The notes: generated by a model not told the origin, from the letters alone. A DNA stretch of 9,999 bases from Synergistaceae bacterium UBA1037 (GCA_002316795.1 DCEE01000001.1:13142-23140); one strand, 5' to 3'. Positions 1 through 7,037 are shown, numbered from the stretch's first letter. Numbers and translations: made by a program.

Positions 1-15
1 CCGCGGCCTTTGGCC
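1..15 (-). repeat. Edge fragment of GC-rich intergenic palindrome
   Basis: The first 15 bases, read on the minus strand, are GGCCAAAGGCCGCGG. This matches 14 of 15 bases of GGCCAAGGGCCGCGG at 8365-8379 in the large repeat-filled gap. The fragment contains GGCC-TTT-GGCC, so it can fold like its relative. It is probably the end of another copy of the composite intergenic repeat whose remainder lies left of the window. The match is short and GC-rich, so chance similarity is possible. Confidence 0.35.
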
Positions 16-20
16 TCACG

Positions 21-49
21 TTGTCTCTCTCTTCCCTTGCATTTACAAT
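21..49 (+). promoter_or_regulatory. Candidate polA promoter
   Basis: A -35-like TTGTCT at 21-26 (4 of 6 to TTGACA) is followed after exactly 17 bases by TACAAT at 44-49 (5 of 6 to TATAAT). Transcription would begin near 56, leaving a leader of about 45 bases before the polA start at 101. This is sequence resemblance to a housekeeping sigma-70-type promoter only. Confidence 0.4.
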
Positions 50-86
50 GTATTGCGTACATGGATGAAGTAACCTTTTATTATGC

Positions 87-92
87 AGAGGA
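87..92 (+). promoter_or_regulatory. polA ribosome binding site (decides start)
   Basis: AGAGGA at 87-92 lies 8 bases before the ATG at 101. Two upstream in-frame ATGs at 83 and 92 overlap or abut this site and have no comparable Shine-Dalgarno sequence at a proper distance. This favours the start at 101, where the protein begins MSKDMLLIDG. Confidence 0.55.
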
Positions 93-100
93 TGGTAATT

Positions 101-2695
101 ATGAGCAAAGACATGCTTCTTATAGACGGGCACGGGCTTGCCTTCAGGGGATTTTACGCGCTTCCCGAGACTCTGGCAGCTGCTGACGGGACACCTACCA
201 ACGCCGTTGTAGGATTCACCACAATGCTTCTGAATGGGCTTGACAAGTGGAAACCTGATAGGGTGGGCCTCTTCTTTGATCCTAAGGGGCCTACGAGGCG
301 TCACGAACTCTTTAAGGAGTACAAGGAGGGCAGGAAGCCTACGCCGGAGGGTTTTAAGGTACAGCTGCCGCTTATAATCGACATAAGCAGGGCCATGGGC
401 ATACCTGTGTTCGTAAGGGATGGCATGGAGGCCGACGACTACATAGTCTCAACTGCCAAAAGCGCTTCGGATGAGGGATGGAACGTCTCTATCTTTTCCG
501 CCGACAAGGACCTCTTCCAGGTCATAAACGGCAACATAAAGATAATCCGCCCCTCAAAAGGAGTAAGCGACTTTAAGGTATATGACAAGGAAAATTTTGT
601 AGATGAATATGGGTTCAGACCGGAGGCAATGGCCGATTACCTTGCACTTGTGGGGGACGCAGTCGACAATATCCCCGGAGTACCAGGCATAGGGGACAAG
701 ACGGCGAAGGAGCTTATCGGCAGATTCGGTTCTCTGGAAGGCATCTTTGAAAACCTGGACGAAATGCCGAAGGGCAGAAGGTCAAAGCTTGAAGAGAACA
801 GAGAACTGGCCTATTCCAGCAGGGACCTGATAATTCCACAGCTGACCGAAAGCGTGCCTCTTGAAGAGCTTATCATGAAAGACCCTGACGAAGAGATCCT
901 GGCGGAGATGTGTACAAGATTAAGCCTTAGGAGGCTTATGGAGCGTATGATGCTGGGAACTAAAACCCTATCAAGTAAAATAAGTATGAAGAAACCTGCT
1001 GTAAATCTGAAGAATAAAGGCCCGGCAGTCACACCTATGATCGAGATAAGAGCTACACCTGAGAGCCTTGAAACAGGATATGATGATCTTTTCGAGGCGC
1101 CGGAACTTGCAATATCTGCGGCGATCGATGGAAAAACTGTTTTCTGTCTCTTTGATAAAGCGGGCAGGAGCGCCGTGCTTGACCCTGACGAAAACGATAC
1201 CATGGGTAAGTGGTCTGCCTGGTGCGGAAAAGGCAGCCTTACTCTCTTCGGATACAGGGAGATGCTTGCAAAATATGACATTCCGCTGCCCCCTGCGGAA
1301 AGGATAAAGGATGTTGAGGTGGCTCATTACCTTCTGCACCCAGACAGAGGCGGGAGCGCGATAGAGAAGACTCTGGGCAGAAAACTTCCCACAGGGAAAG
1401 AGCTTGCCTCGGAGCTTTTTGCAATGTGGGATGCATTCGAGCCTGAAATAATGAAATTCGGCCTGGACAAACTTATGACTGAGCTGGACCTTCCTCTTTC
1501 GGCAGCCCTTGCCAACCTGGAACGGAACGGAATATATGCTGACACAGCCAGACTTGTTTCGATGGAGAAGGATCTGGCAAAAGCTATCGCGCAGTCAGAG
1601 AATGATATTGAAAAATTAGTGGGGGAAAGTATTAACCTTAACTCACCAAAGCAGGTTGGATGGCTGCTCTTTGAACATCTCCACCTGCCTCCTATAAAGA
1701 AAACACAGACCGGATATTCTACCGACATGAGTGTCCTTGAGGAGCTGGCTCGGCTCCCGGAGCCGCTTTGCGATGTTCCGAACAAGATAATAGAGTACCG
1801 TGAAGAGGCAAAAATACTGTCCGGTTTTGTGCAGCCTTTCCTTGCTGCAGCAAAAGAGGGAGATGGGATGATCCACTCCACCTTTGACCACCTTTCCACC
1901 GGCACCGGTCGCCTCTCAAGCAGGGATCCCAACGTTCAGAACATGCCGGTATTCGGCAGATGGGCTTCGAGGTTCAGGGACTGCTTTATACCCTCGGGCG
2001 AAGGAAGGATCTTTGTCGCGGCAGACTATTCACAGATAGAGCTAAGAGTGCTTGCTCATCTTTCCGGAGAGAAGATGCTGGTAAGCGCATTCTCCGAGGG
2101 ACGTGACGTTCATATGGAGACGGCCTCCTGGGTATTCGGACTTCCTTCTGAAGAGATAACCCAGGAACAGAGAAGGTTCGCCAAGGTGGTCAACTTCGGG
2201 CTGCTTTACGGCATGGGTGCCCACGGACTCGCTCAGAGGCTCGGCATATCACGGCCACAAGCGGCCGCGATGGTCGAAAGGTACTTCAGCGTCCTTCCAA
2301 ACGTTAAAGGTTATCTTGAAAAGAGTGTAAGGGAAGCAAAGGAGGCCGGCTATACTCGTTCGATATTCGGGCGCATAAGGCCGCTCGCCGAGGTTGCAAC
2401 AACTGCCGGAAGAGGCAACAACCCCATAGACAGGGTGGCAGTAAACACTCCCATACAGAGCGCCGCGTCTGACATCGCCAAAATAGCCATTATGAGGTTC
2501 GACAAGGTCATCAGTGAAGAGTTCAAAGGGGCGAAAACAGTACTTCAGATACATGACTCGATCGTCTGCGAATGTATGCAGGAAGATGCTGACAGGCTTG
2601 AAAAGAGGCTGGTAGAAGTCATGGAGGGCGTCGATGTGCTGAACGTACCTGTAAAGGCCGAACCCAAACGGGGAAATTCGCTGAGCAAAGTGTAA
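101..2695 (+). CDS. polA: DNA polymerase I
   Basis: Family A DNA polymerase, 864 residues from the ATG at 101, which has a Shine-Dalgarno sequence; in-frame ATGs at 83 and 92 would add six or three residues. It fills gaps and removes RNA primers in replication and repair. The 5'-3' exonuclease domain covers about residues 1-290: metal-site acidic residues in D9GHG, D60, E110ADD113, D135KD137 and G185DAVD189, then the helix-hairpin-helix IPGVPGIGDKTA. Residues about 300-460 occupy the place of the 3'-5' exonuclease but lack the DxE motif (the aligned stretch reads APELAISAAIDG), so proofreading is probably absent, as in Taq and Bacillus enzymes. The polymerase domain covers about 470-864: motif A with D642YSQIELR, O-helix R691RFAKVVNFGLLYG, and motif C H818D819S820. 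Phe699 sits where E. coli has F762. Motif C reads HDS instead of the usual HDE. The length is normal for the family and the frame is intact. Confidence 0.97.
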   Translation: MSKDMLLIDGHGLAFRGFYALPETLAAADGTPTNAVVGFTTMLLNGLDKWKPDRVGLFFDPKGPTRRHELFKEYKEGRKPTPEGFKVQLPLIIDISRAMGIPVFVRDGMEADDYIVSTAKSASDEGWNVSIFSADKDLFQVINGNIKIIRPSKGVSDFKVYDKENFVDEYGFRPEAMADYLALVGDAVDNIPGVPGIGDKTAKELIGRFGSLEGIFENLDEMPKGRRSKLEENRELAYSSRDLIIPQLTESVPLEELIMKDPDEEILAEMCTRLSLRRLMERMMLGTKTLSSKISMKKPAVNLKNKGPAVTPMIEIRATPESLETGYDDLFEAPELAISAAIDGKTVFCLFDKAGRSAVLDPDENDTMGKWSAWCGKGSLTLFGYREMLAKYDIPLPPAERIKDVEVAHYLLHPDRGGSAIEKTLGRKLPTGKELASELFAMWDAFEPEIMKFGLDKLMTELDLPLSAALANLERNGIYADTARLVSMEKDLAKAIAQSENDIEKLVGESINLNSPKQVGWLLFEHLHLPPIKKTQTGYSTDMSVLEELARLPEPLCDVPNKIIEYREEAKILSGFVQPFLAAAKEGDGMIHSTFDHLSTGTGRLSSRDPNVQNMPVFGRWASRFRDCFIPSGEGRIFVAADYSQIELRVLAHLSGEKMLVSAFSEGRDVHMETASWVFGLPSEEITQEQRRFAKVVNFGLLYGMGAHGLAQRLGISRPQAAAMVERYFSVLPNVKGYLEKSVREAKEAGYTRSIFGRIRPLAEVATTAGRGNNPIDRVAVNTPIQSAASDIAKIAIMRFDKVISEEFKGAKTVLQIHDSIVCECMQEDADRLEKRLVEVMEGVDVLNVPVKAEPKRGNSLSKV

Positions 2696-2734
2696 AAAAA
2701 GAGGCAAGCGATAGGCACTACCTTAAGGCCCATA

Positions 2735-2788
2735 CGACCGTTTCACTATTGTTTGACAACGTTTGACGATCGTTTGACCGCCTTTACA
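2735..2788 (+). repeat. 11-bp tandem repeat array A (GTTTGA type)
   Basis: Five consecutive units can be read: CGACCGTTTCA, CTATTGTTTGA, CAACGTTTGA (10 bases), CGATCGTTTGA and a divergent CCGCCTTTACA. The consensus is about CNAYYGTTTGA. The array lies 39 bases after the polA stop, upstream of the rpmE promoter. The unit CGATCGTTTGA is identical to one in the array at 8610, and ATCGTTTGACCGCC at 2769-2782 recurs exactly at 8645-8658. Sequence after the array (AGCAAATTCT at 2817-2826) also recurs at 8547-8556. It is noncoding and has no spacer-repeat pattern, so it is not CRISPR. Function is unknown. Confidence 0.75.
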
Positions 2789-2873
2789 ACTGTTCAATTA
2801 CCGCACAGCCATGCTCAGCAAATTCTTCTCCATTTTCAATCAAACATATCGGAAAAACAGAGTGTAAATTTAC

Positions 2874-2902
2874 TTGCGTCTTTATGAAACCTGCAATATA
2901 AT
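2874..2902 (+). promoter_or_regulatory. rpmE promoter
   Basis: TTGCGT at 2874-2879 and a perfect TATAAT at 2897-2902 are separated by exactly 17 bases. Transcription would start near 2909, giving a leader of about 40 bases before the rpmE start. This is the best promoter match in the window and would uncouple rpmE from polA. Confidence 0.65.
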
Positions 2903-2935
2903 GTACAGCTGTATGTTAGACGTATCAGAACATCT

Positions 2936-2942
2936 GGAGGTG
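2936..2942 (+). promoter_or_regulatory. rpmE ribosome binding site (decides TTG start)
   Basis: GGAGGTG, a near-perfect Shine-Dalgarno sequence, ends 7 bases before the TTG at 2950. No ATG or GTG in frame gives an L31 N-terminus, so this site supports the unusual start codon. Confidence 0.8.
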
Positions 2943-2949
2943 CAATACA

Positions 2950-3189
2950 TTGAAAAAGGATATACATCCGAAATATGAAACCTGCAAGGTCACCTGCGCC
3001 TGCGGCAATACATTCGAGACCAGGTCGACCACAGGAGACATGAGGGTTTCGATCTGCAACGCATGTCACCCCTTCTACACAGGTAAGAAGGGCCGCGTAA
3101 TAGAAGCCGGACGACTCGAGAAATTCCGTCAGAAGTACGCAGGCATGAACTACGGACAGAAGAGCGCAAAAGAGGGTACAGAAGAATAG
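2950..3189 (+). CDS. rpmE: 50S ribosomal protein L31 (zinc-binding type)
   Basis: Large-subunit ribosomal protein bL31, 79 residues from a TTG start. The protein begins [10 protein letters not shown], the standard L31 N-terminus. Zinc ligands typical of the C+ form are present: C16 and C18 (CACGN), then C36 and C39 ([10 protein letters not shown]). There is an additional Cys12. The C-terminal tail after [10 protein letters not shown] is about ten residues longer than the E. coli protein and is polar. C+ L31 paralogues are generally the zinc-replete form; no C- copy is seen here. The gene has its own promoter and a strong terminator only 11 bases after the stop, so it is probably mainly a single-gene transcript. 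It lies near prfA and prmC, a grouping familiar from other bacteria. Confidence 0.95.
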   Translation: MKKDIHPKYETCKVTCACGNTFETRSTTGDMRVSICNACHPFYTGKKGRVIEAGRLEKFRQKYAGMNYGQKSAKEGTEE

Positions 3190-3200
3190 CTTTCACCCAC

Positions 3201-3229
3201 GAGGGGAGCATGCCGCTCCCCTCTTTTTT
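3201..3229 (+). terminator. Rho-independent terminator of rpmE
   Basis: A perfect 9-bp stem, GAGGGGAGC (3201-3209) with GCTCCCCTC (3215-3223), closes a five-base loop and is followed directly by six T residues (3224-3229). It lies 11 bases after the rpmE stop. No clear promoter is seen between it and thyX, so thyX expression may depend on readthrough or on a weak promoter. Confidence 0.92.
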
Positions 3230-3273
3230 CTAGTAATTCCCGACCTGCATCAGTTGAGATATTCCACATGACG

Positions 3274-3281
3274 AAAGGAGG
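3274..3281 (+). promoter_or_regulatory. thyX ribosome binding site (decides TTG start)
   Basis: AAAGGAGG at 3274-3281 is a full Shine-Dalgarno sequence, 8 bases before the TTG at 3290. The ATG at 3268 is out of frame with thyX, so the TTG is the only sensible start. Confidence 0.8.
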
Positions 3282-3289
3282 CTCTCTCC

Positions 3290-3982
3290 TTGCCGATAGA
3301 AGTTGAATTGATCGCAAGCACCCCGGATGCCGCAAAAGTGGTCGCTGCCGCTGCTAAAATTTGCTACAGCCCTTCAGGAGCTATGGACATCCTTGAAGGA
3401 CTTGACGAAAAAAAGACCGTCTCATTTTTGAAGATGCTGAGGGAGTCAGGTCATCTTTCGCCATTCGAGCATGTCTCATTTACATTTGCCATAGAGGGAG
3501 TAAGCAGGGTCGCAACACACCAGCTCGTCAGGCACAGACTTGCAAGCTATTCCCAGCAGAGCCAGCGATATGTGGGCATGTCGGGACAGACGTGCATTGT
3601 GCCTCCTTCGGTACTTGAAAATAAAGAGGCGCACGCGCTCTTTATGAAGCAGACAGAAGATGCCTGGAAATGTTATGAGGAACTTGTCTCACTTGGGATC
3701 TCGAAAGAGGACGCGCGCTTCATATTGCCTCACGGGACTGAGACAAGGCTCGTGATGACAATGAACGCCCGCGAACTGCACCATTTCTTCTCTCTGAGGC
3801 TTTGCAGAAGAGCTCAGTGGGAGATAAGGGAACTGGCACGAAAAATGCTGATACTGGCAAGAGACGCAGCTCCCGACATATTTGATGTCGCGGGACCTTC
3901 CTGTGTCGTTGAAGGAGTATGCAAAGAGGCTCACCCATGCGGTGAGCCGTATGTGAGCATGGAGAAGATGTTGTCTGAATGA
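3290..3982 (+). CDS. thyX: FAD-dependent thymidylate synthase ThyX
   Basis: Converts dUMP to dTMP using methylenetetrahydrofolate as carbon donor and NADPH-reduced FAD, the alternative to ThyA. It has 230 residues from a TTG start; the N-terminus PIEVELIAST followed by AAAKICYSP fits the family start. The ThyX signature RHRX7S is exact: R81-H82-R83, seven residues, S91, continuing QR. The distal FAD/dUMP-binding region is also recognisable: LPHGTETRLVMTMNARELHHF followed by RLCRRAQWEIRELA, where the arginine before AQWEIR belongs to the active site. Its last codons overlap the next gene in ATGA, so the two are translationally coupled. Length is typical of the family. No thyA is seen here, consistent with an organism relying on ThyX. 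Confidence 0.96.
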   Translation: MPIEVELIASTPDAAKVVAAAAKICYSPSGAMDILEGLDEKKTVSFLKMLRESGHLSPFEHVSFTFAIEGVSRVATHQLVRHRLASYSQQSQRYVGMSGQTCIVPPSVLENKEAHALFMKQTEDAWKCYEELVSLGISKEDARFILPHGTETRLVMTMNARELHHFFSLRLCRRAQWEIRELARKMLILARDAAPDIFDVAGPSCVVEGVCKEAHPCGEPYVSMEKMLSE

Positions 3983-4956
3983 AGAATATCAGAATTGCTC
4001 TGCGGCGGATGACCATATCCGCTGCGTTGGGTGTTCCGAAGAGGATACCGGTAGGCGGTCAGGCAGTTATAGAGGGAGTGCTTATGAAGGGTCCGGAACA
4101 TTGGGGGCTGGCGGTCAGGGAACCGGGAGGTTCCATCTGGCTCACGGCGTGGCTCGGTTCCGGTTGGCTCAAAAGGGGCATATGGAAATATCCGGTCATC
4201 CGTGGTTTTGCAACTATGGTAGAGATGATGAGGATAGGCATGAGGGCCCTCTCCCTTTCCGCGGAGATCAGCCTCGGTGAAGAGGACAACATCACTCCGC
4301 TTGAGATGGCAGGAGCGATAGCCGTTGCCATCTTTGCAGTCGCGGGACTTTTTGTCGCGCTGCCGATGCTTGTTTCGGAATACCTCACATCCCTCTTGGG
4401 CCTTGCACATCTGACAAAAAACATCGCAGAGGGCATACTGAGGGGTATAATTTTTGTCGGTTATGTCGCAATGATAGGACTTTGGAAGGATATACAGCAG
4501 GTCTTTGCATACCATGGAGCGGAGCACAAAACGATAAACGCTTATGAGAACGAAGCCGAGCTCGCGCCTGAGAACGTGGCAAAGTTTTCGAGGATACACA
4601 GGCGCTGCGGTACCTCTTTCCTGCTGGTAGTGATCTTGGTCAGCATAATAGTATTTTCCGCAATAGGGGGAGGGTCACTGCTGTGGAGGATAGGAAGCAG
4701 GGTACTTCTGCTGCCTCTGGTGATAGGCATCTCATATGAGTTCATAAAAGGTGCGTCAAACTCTGATACTTGGGGAAGATACTGCATAATGCCGGCCCTT
4801 TCGCTCCAGTACATCACAACAAGGGAACCAAGGATCGACCAGATAGAAGTTGCCCTGGCCGCGCTGGATTTGGCTTTGCACCCGGATACAGCCGCGGAAA
4901 ACACGCAGAGTGAAGCAGTTGGGAACAATATTGAAGCAGTGGTGAAGCAGTTGTAA
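3979..4956 (+). CDS. DUF1385 family integral membrane protein
   Basis: A 325-residue membrane protein of the DUF1385 family (COG3872, YqhQ-like); its biochemical function is not established. The family start motif is G26GQAVIEGVLM36, so the true domain begins near residue 22, and a start at the ATG at 4009 (M11) is possible. The overlap with thyX supports 3979. Predicted membrane segments lie at about 111-133, 153-169, 213-233 and 243-258. A conserved cluster, H179GAEHKT185, sits after the second segment, and IH207RRCGT212 precedes the third; the His/Glu pattern is why the family has been called a predicted metal-dependent enzyme. The C-terminal region WGRYCIMPALSLQYITTREP is also family-typical. 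The last 30 residues (AENTQSEAVGNNIEAVVKQL) are polar and variable. Context with rpmE, prfA and prmC is the usual one for this family as I recall it. Confidence 0.85.
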   Translation: MKNIRIALRRMTISAALGVPKRIPVGGQAVIEGVLMKGPEHWGLAVREPGGSIWLTAWLGSGWLKRGIWKYPVIRGFATMVEMMRIGMRALSLSAEISLGEEDNITPLEMAGAIAVAIFAVAGLFVALPMLVSEYLTSLLGLAHLTKNIAEGILRGIIFVGYVAMIGLWKDIQQVFAYHGAEHKTINAYENEAELAPENVAKFSRIHRRCGTSFLLVVILVSIIVFSAIGGGSLLWRIGSRVLLLPLVIGISYEFIKGASNSDTWGRYCIMPALSLQYITTREPRIDQIEVALAALDLALHPDTAAENTQSEAVGNNIEAVVKQL

Positions 4957-4977
4957 GGGTGGACAAAAATCTGGCAA

Positions 4978-5030
4978 CGACTGCTTGCCAATTGCTCACG
5001 CTTGCCGATCGCTTGCCAGTCTTTACAACT
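4978..5030 (+). repeat. 11-bp tandem repeat array B (GCTTGC type)
   Basis: Units readable in order: CGACTGCTTGC (4978-4988), CAATTGCTCACGCTTGC (4989-5005, a 17-base fused or deleted pair), CGATCGCTTGC (5006-5016) and CAGTCTTTACA (5017-5027), ending in ACT. The layout parallels array A, including a final unit ending TTTACA, but the core is GCTTGC throughout instead of GTTTGA. The 18 bases TTGCCAGTCTTTACAACT (5013-5030) recur perfectly on the opposite strand at 8308-8325. The array starts 22 bases after the DUF1385 stop. TTTACA (5022-5027) with GATACT 16 bases later could act as a weak promoter for prfA. Confidence 0.7.
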
Positions 5031-5037
5031 GGTTCAC

Positions 5038-5081
5038 GCGGCAGATACTGCCGCAGTTTCACGCAGGAAGGACCATCCTGC
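5038..5081 (+). repeat. Twin hairpins in prfA leader region
   Basis: Two perfect inverted repeats lie between array B and prfA. GCGGCAG-ATA-CTGCCGC (5038-5054) has a 7-bp stem and GCAGGA-N7-TCCTGC (5063-5081) a 6-bp stem. The direct repeat TTCACGC (5033-5039 and 5058-5064) overlaps the left arm of each hairpin. Neither is followed by a T tract, so they do not look like intrinsic terminators. They may belong to the repeat element or act in the prfA 5' leader. Confidence 0.6.
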
Positions 5082-5107
5082 AACTAAAACAGGTGGTGTA
5101 ACAACAT

Positions 5108-6181
5108 ATGGAATTGATGAATAAGTTAAGGGAGATCGAACAGAGTTATAAGGAGATCGAGACGCGCATGGCTGATCCGGAGGTCGCTAACGACCCCCAG
5201 GAGATGCAGTCGCTTGGAAAGAAGCACGTTGACCTGACCCCGATCGTAGATGCATTCATGCAGTACGAATCCGTACTGCAGGGGATCAAGGACTCGAAGG
5301 AAATGATCGCGGGGGACGACAGGGAGATGGCCGAGCTTGCAAAGGAAGAGCTGGCTCTCCTGGAATCTCAGGTCGAGGGCCTGGAAAGGCAGATCCAGAT
5401 CCTCCTGCTGCCGAAGGACATCAACGATGACAGAAGCGTCATCATTGAGATAAGGGGAGGTGCGGGAGGAGACGAGGCAGCCCTCTTTGCCGCCAACCTT
5501 TTCCGAATGTATACGAGATTTGCCGAACGCCAGAGGTGGAAGACAGAGATCATATCGGGAAGCGAGACTGGCATAGGCGGATATAAGGAAATAATCTTCA
5601 GGATCGACGGAACAGGGGCATACAGCAGCCTGAAGTTCGAAAGCGGTGTCCACAGGGTACAGCGCGTGCCCGAGACAGAAGCAAGCGGACGCATACACAC
5701 ATCTACGGCGACTGTAGCAGTCCTCCCTGAAGCAGCGGACGTCGACATCGAAGTCCGTACCGAGGATCTTAAGATCGACACCTACCGAGCCAGCGGAGCA
5801 GGCGGACAGCACGTCAACATGACGGACTCGGCTGTAAGGATCACACACCTTCCGACTGGTATAGTCGTGACGTGCCAGGACGAGAGATCACAGATCAAGA
5901 ACAGGGCAAAGGCGATGCAGTTCCTGAGAACGAAGCTCTACGACGCAGAGCTGCAGAAGCAGAACGCCGAAATGGCCGCGGAGAGAAAGGGGCAGGTCGG
6001 GACAGGAGACCGCTCAGAACGCATCAGGACTTACAATTATCCGCAGAACAGGATATCAGACCACAGGATAAATCTCACACTTTACAAACTTGACCAGGTC
6101 ATGGACGGAGACATCTATGAGCTAATACGCGCACTCTCAGATGCAGATCAGGCGGAAAAGCTTAAAATGCTGACCGTTTAA
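5108..6181 (+). CDS. prfA: Peptide chain release factor 1
   Basis: Class I release factor recognising UAA and UAG and triggering peptide release on the ribosome. It has 357 residues, close to the E. coli protein. The tripeptide anticodon motif is P188-E189-T190 in [18 protein letters not shown], the PxT form that marks RF1 (RF2 has SPF). The catalytic G232-G233-Q234 lies in SGAGGQHVN, one residue off E. coli numbering, and Q234 is the methylation target of PrmC, encoded next door. The N-terminal region, about residues 1-100, is helical and charged, as usual. The ATG at 5108 follows AGGTGG at 5091-5096 by 11 bases, a slightly long spacing; the ATG at 5117 would be even further away. A repeat array and two hairpins fill the gap upstream. 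prmC begins 10 bases after its stop. Confidence 0.97.
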   Translation: MELMNKLREIEQSYKEIETRMADPEVANDPQEMQSLGKKHVDLTPIVDAFMQYESVLQGIKDSKEMIAGDDREMAELAKEELALLESQVEGLERQIQILLLPKDINDDRSVIIEIRGGAGGDEAALFAANLFRMYTRFAERQRWKTEIISGSETGIGGYKEIIFRIDGTGAYSSLKFESGVHRVQRVPETEASGRIHTSTATVAVLPEAADVDIEVRTEDLKIDTYRASGAGGQHVNMTDSAVRITHLPTGIVVTCQDERSQIKNRAKAMQFLRTKLYDAELQKQNAEMAAERKGQVGTGDRSERIRTYNYPQNRISDHRINLTLYKLDQVMDGDIYELIRALSDADQAEKLKMLTV

Positions 6182-6185
6182 GGAG
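6180..6185 (+). promoter_or_regulatory. prmC ribosome binding site (decides TTG start)
   Basis: AAGGAG overlaps the last base pair of the prfA stop codon and ends 6 bases before the TTG at 6192. It fixes the TTG as the prmC start and makes translational coupling with prfA likely. Confidence 0.75.
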
Positions 6186-6191
6186 TAAAAT

Positions 6192-7037
6192 TTGAAACTC
6201 TCCGAACTTCGTTCCGAATGTCTCAGCATGCTCCTGAAAGAAGGGATAGAGAGGCCCTTCTACACAGTTGACCTGATCCTCTCGAAAGCGCTCGGGATAG
6301 AAAGGGCGCTCCTTATAGCCAAAGGCTATATGGAAATTCCCGCGCAGAAATGTGTGGGAATTTTGTCTATGACAGAGAAGCGATCTGCGAGGGTCCCCCT
6401 CTCATATATACTGGGCGAAGCGGAATTTTACGGCAGGCCTTTTGAAGTAGGTGAAGGCTGTCTGATCCCCCGACCCGAAACGGAATTGCTTGTAGAAGAA
6501 ATGCTGAATGCCTGTCCTGATGCTGAAAGATTTGCGGACTGGTGCACGGGGAGCGGATGCATAGGTTTAACACTGCTTCTGGAAAATCAGAATTTATCAG
6601 GCTATGGAATAGATTCAAGTCAAAATGCCCTAAATTGGGCAGATTTAAATACCTATAAATATAATTTAAAATCAAGATTTAGTTTAATATTGAATTCAGA
6701 TCCCTCTGTATGCGATATTCCACCGGGATCACTTGATTTCATAGTTGCCAATCCGCCATATATTCCTTCCAAAGAGGTCAACAGGCTCATGTCAGATGTT
6801 AAGGACCACGAACCCATTGAAGCACTGGACGGCGGAGAGGACGGGACTAAACTCTACAGGCTCTTTTTTGAGAGTTTTCCGAGGTTTCTTAAGGATGGAG
6901 GCTTTATGGGATTCGAGACAGGCGGGGACGAACAGGCGGATATACTCATATCCATGGCCCCGGGCAATTTTGTTCTAATGAACAGGATTTTCGACTATAA
7001 CGGCATATTACGGCACCTGACGTGGAAAAAGAATTGA
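6192..7037 (+). CDS. prmC: RF1 glutamine-N5 methyltransferase PrmC (HemK family)
   Basis: SAM-dependent methyltransferase that methylates the GGQ glutamine of release factors, here very likely Q234 of the adjacent RF1. It has 281 residues from a TTG start; E. coli PrmC has 277. The N-terminal helical substrate-binding domain covers about residues 1-90. PRPETELLVEEML is a family hallmark and is followed by SAM motif I, D116WCTGSGCIG125. The catalytic N187PPY190 contacts the target glutamine amide. Motif I has Cys at the first glycine position (CTGSGC), a variant also seen in the PrmB branch; the prfA neighbour argues for PrmC. Codons about 134-167, between motif I and NPPY, are markedly AT-rich (24 G+C in 6591-6690) and use TTA leucine codons that are rare elsewhere in the window, while the reading frame and protein remain intact. 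Confidence 0.93.
   Translation: MKLSELRSECLSMLLKEGIERPFYTVDLILSKALGIERALLIAKGYMEIPAQKCVGILSMTEKRSARVPLSYILGEAEFYGRPFEVGEGCLIPRPETELLVEEMLNACPDAERFADWCTGSGCIGLTLLLENQNLSGYGIDSSQNALNWADLNTYKYNLKSRFSLILNSDPSVCDIPPGSLDFIVANPPYIPSKEVNRLMSDVKDHEPIEALDGGEDGTKLYRLFFESFPRFLKDGGFMGFETGGDEQADILISMAPGNFVLMNRIFDYNGILRHLTWKKN

Noticed and set aside
1000..1480. PolA middle domain as an active proofreading exonuclease
   Set aside because: The DxE motif and the late Asp expected in active 3'-5' exonuclease domains are missing, so it is read as a degenerate structural domain.
2735..2788. CRISPR array
   Set aside because: Units are 11 bases, contiguous and degenerate, without unique spacers; no cas gene is present.
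2913..2933. Hairpin in the rpmE leader as an L31 autoregulatory structure
   Set aside because: Only a 5-bp ATGTT/AACAT stem is visible, too weak to support a regulatory call.
3268..3306. Twelve-codon leader peptide overlapping the thyX start
   Set aside because: The ATG at 3268 has no ribosome site, and the frame arises from sequence serving as the thyX Shine-Dalgarno region.
3931..4599. Minus-strand open frame of 222 codons opposite the DUF1385 gene
   Set aside because: It is antisense to a conserved membrane protein, rich in Cys, His and Arg as expected for a shadow frame, and has no domain.
5126..5848. Minus-strand open frame of 240 codons opposite prfA
   Set aside because: It is a shadow of the conserved RF1 coding sequence, with no motifs of its own.
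6314..6363. Two tandem hairpins inside prmC (TATAGCC/GGCTATA and AAATTCCC/GGGAATTT)
   Set aside because: They lie in conserved coding sequence, the second has a 14-base loop, and no long T tract follows; chance is likely.
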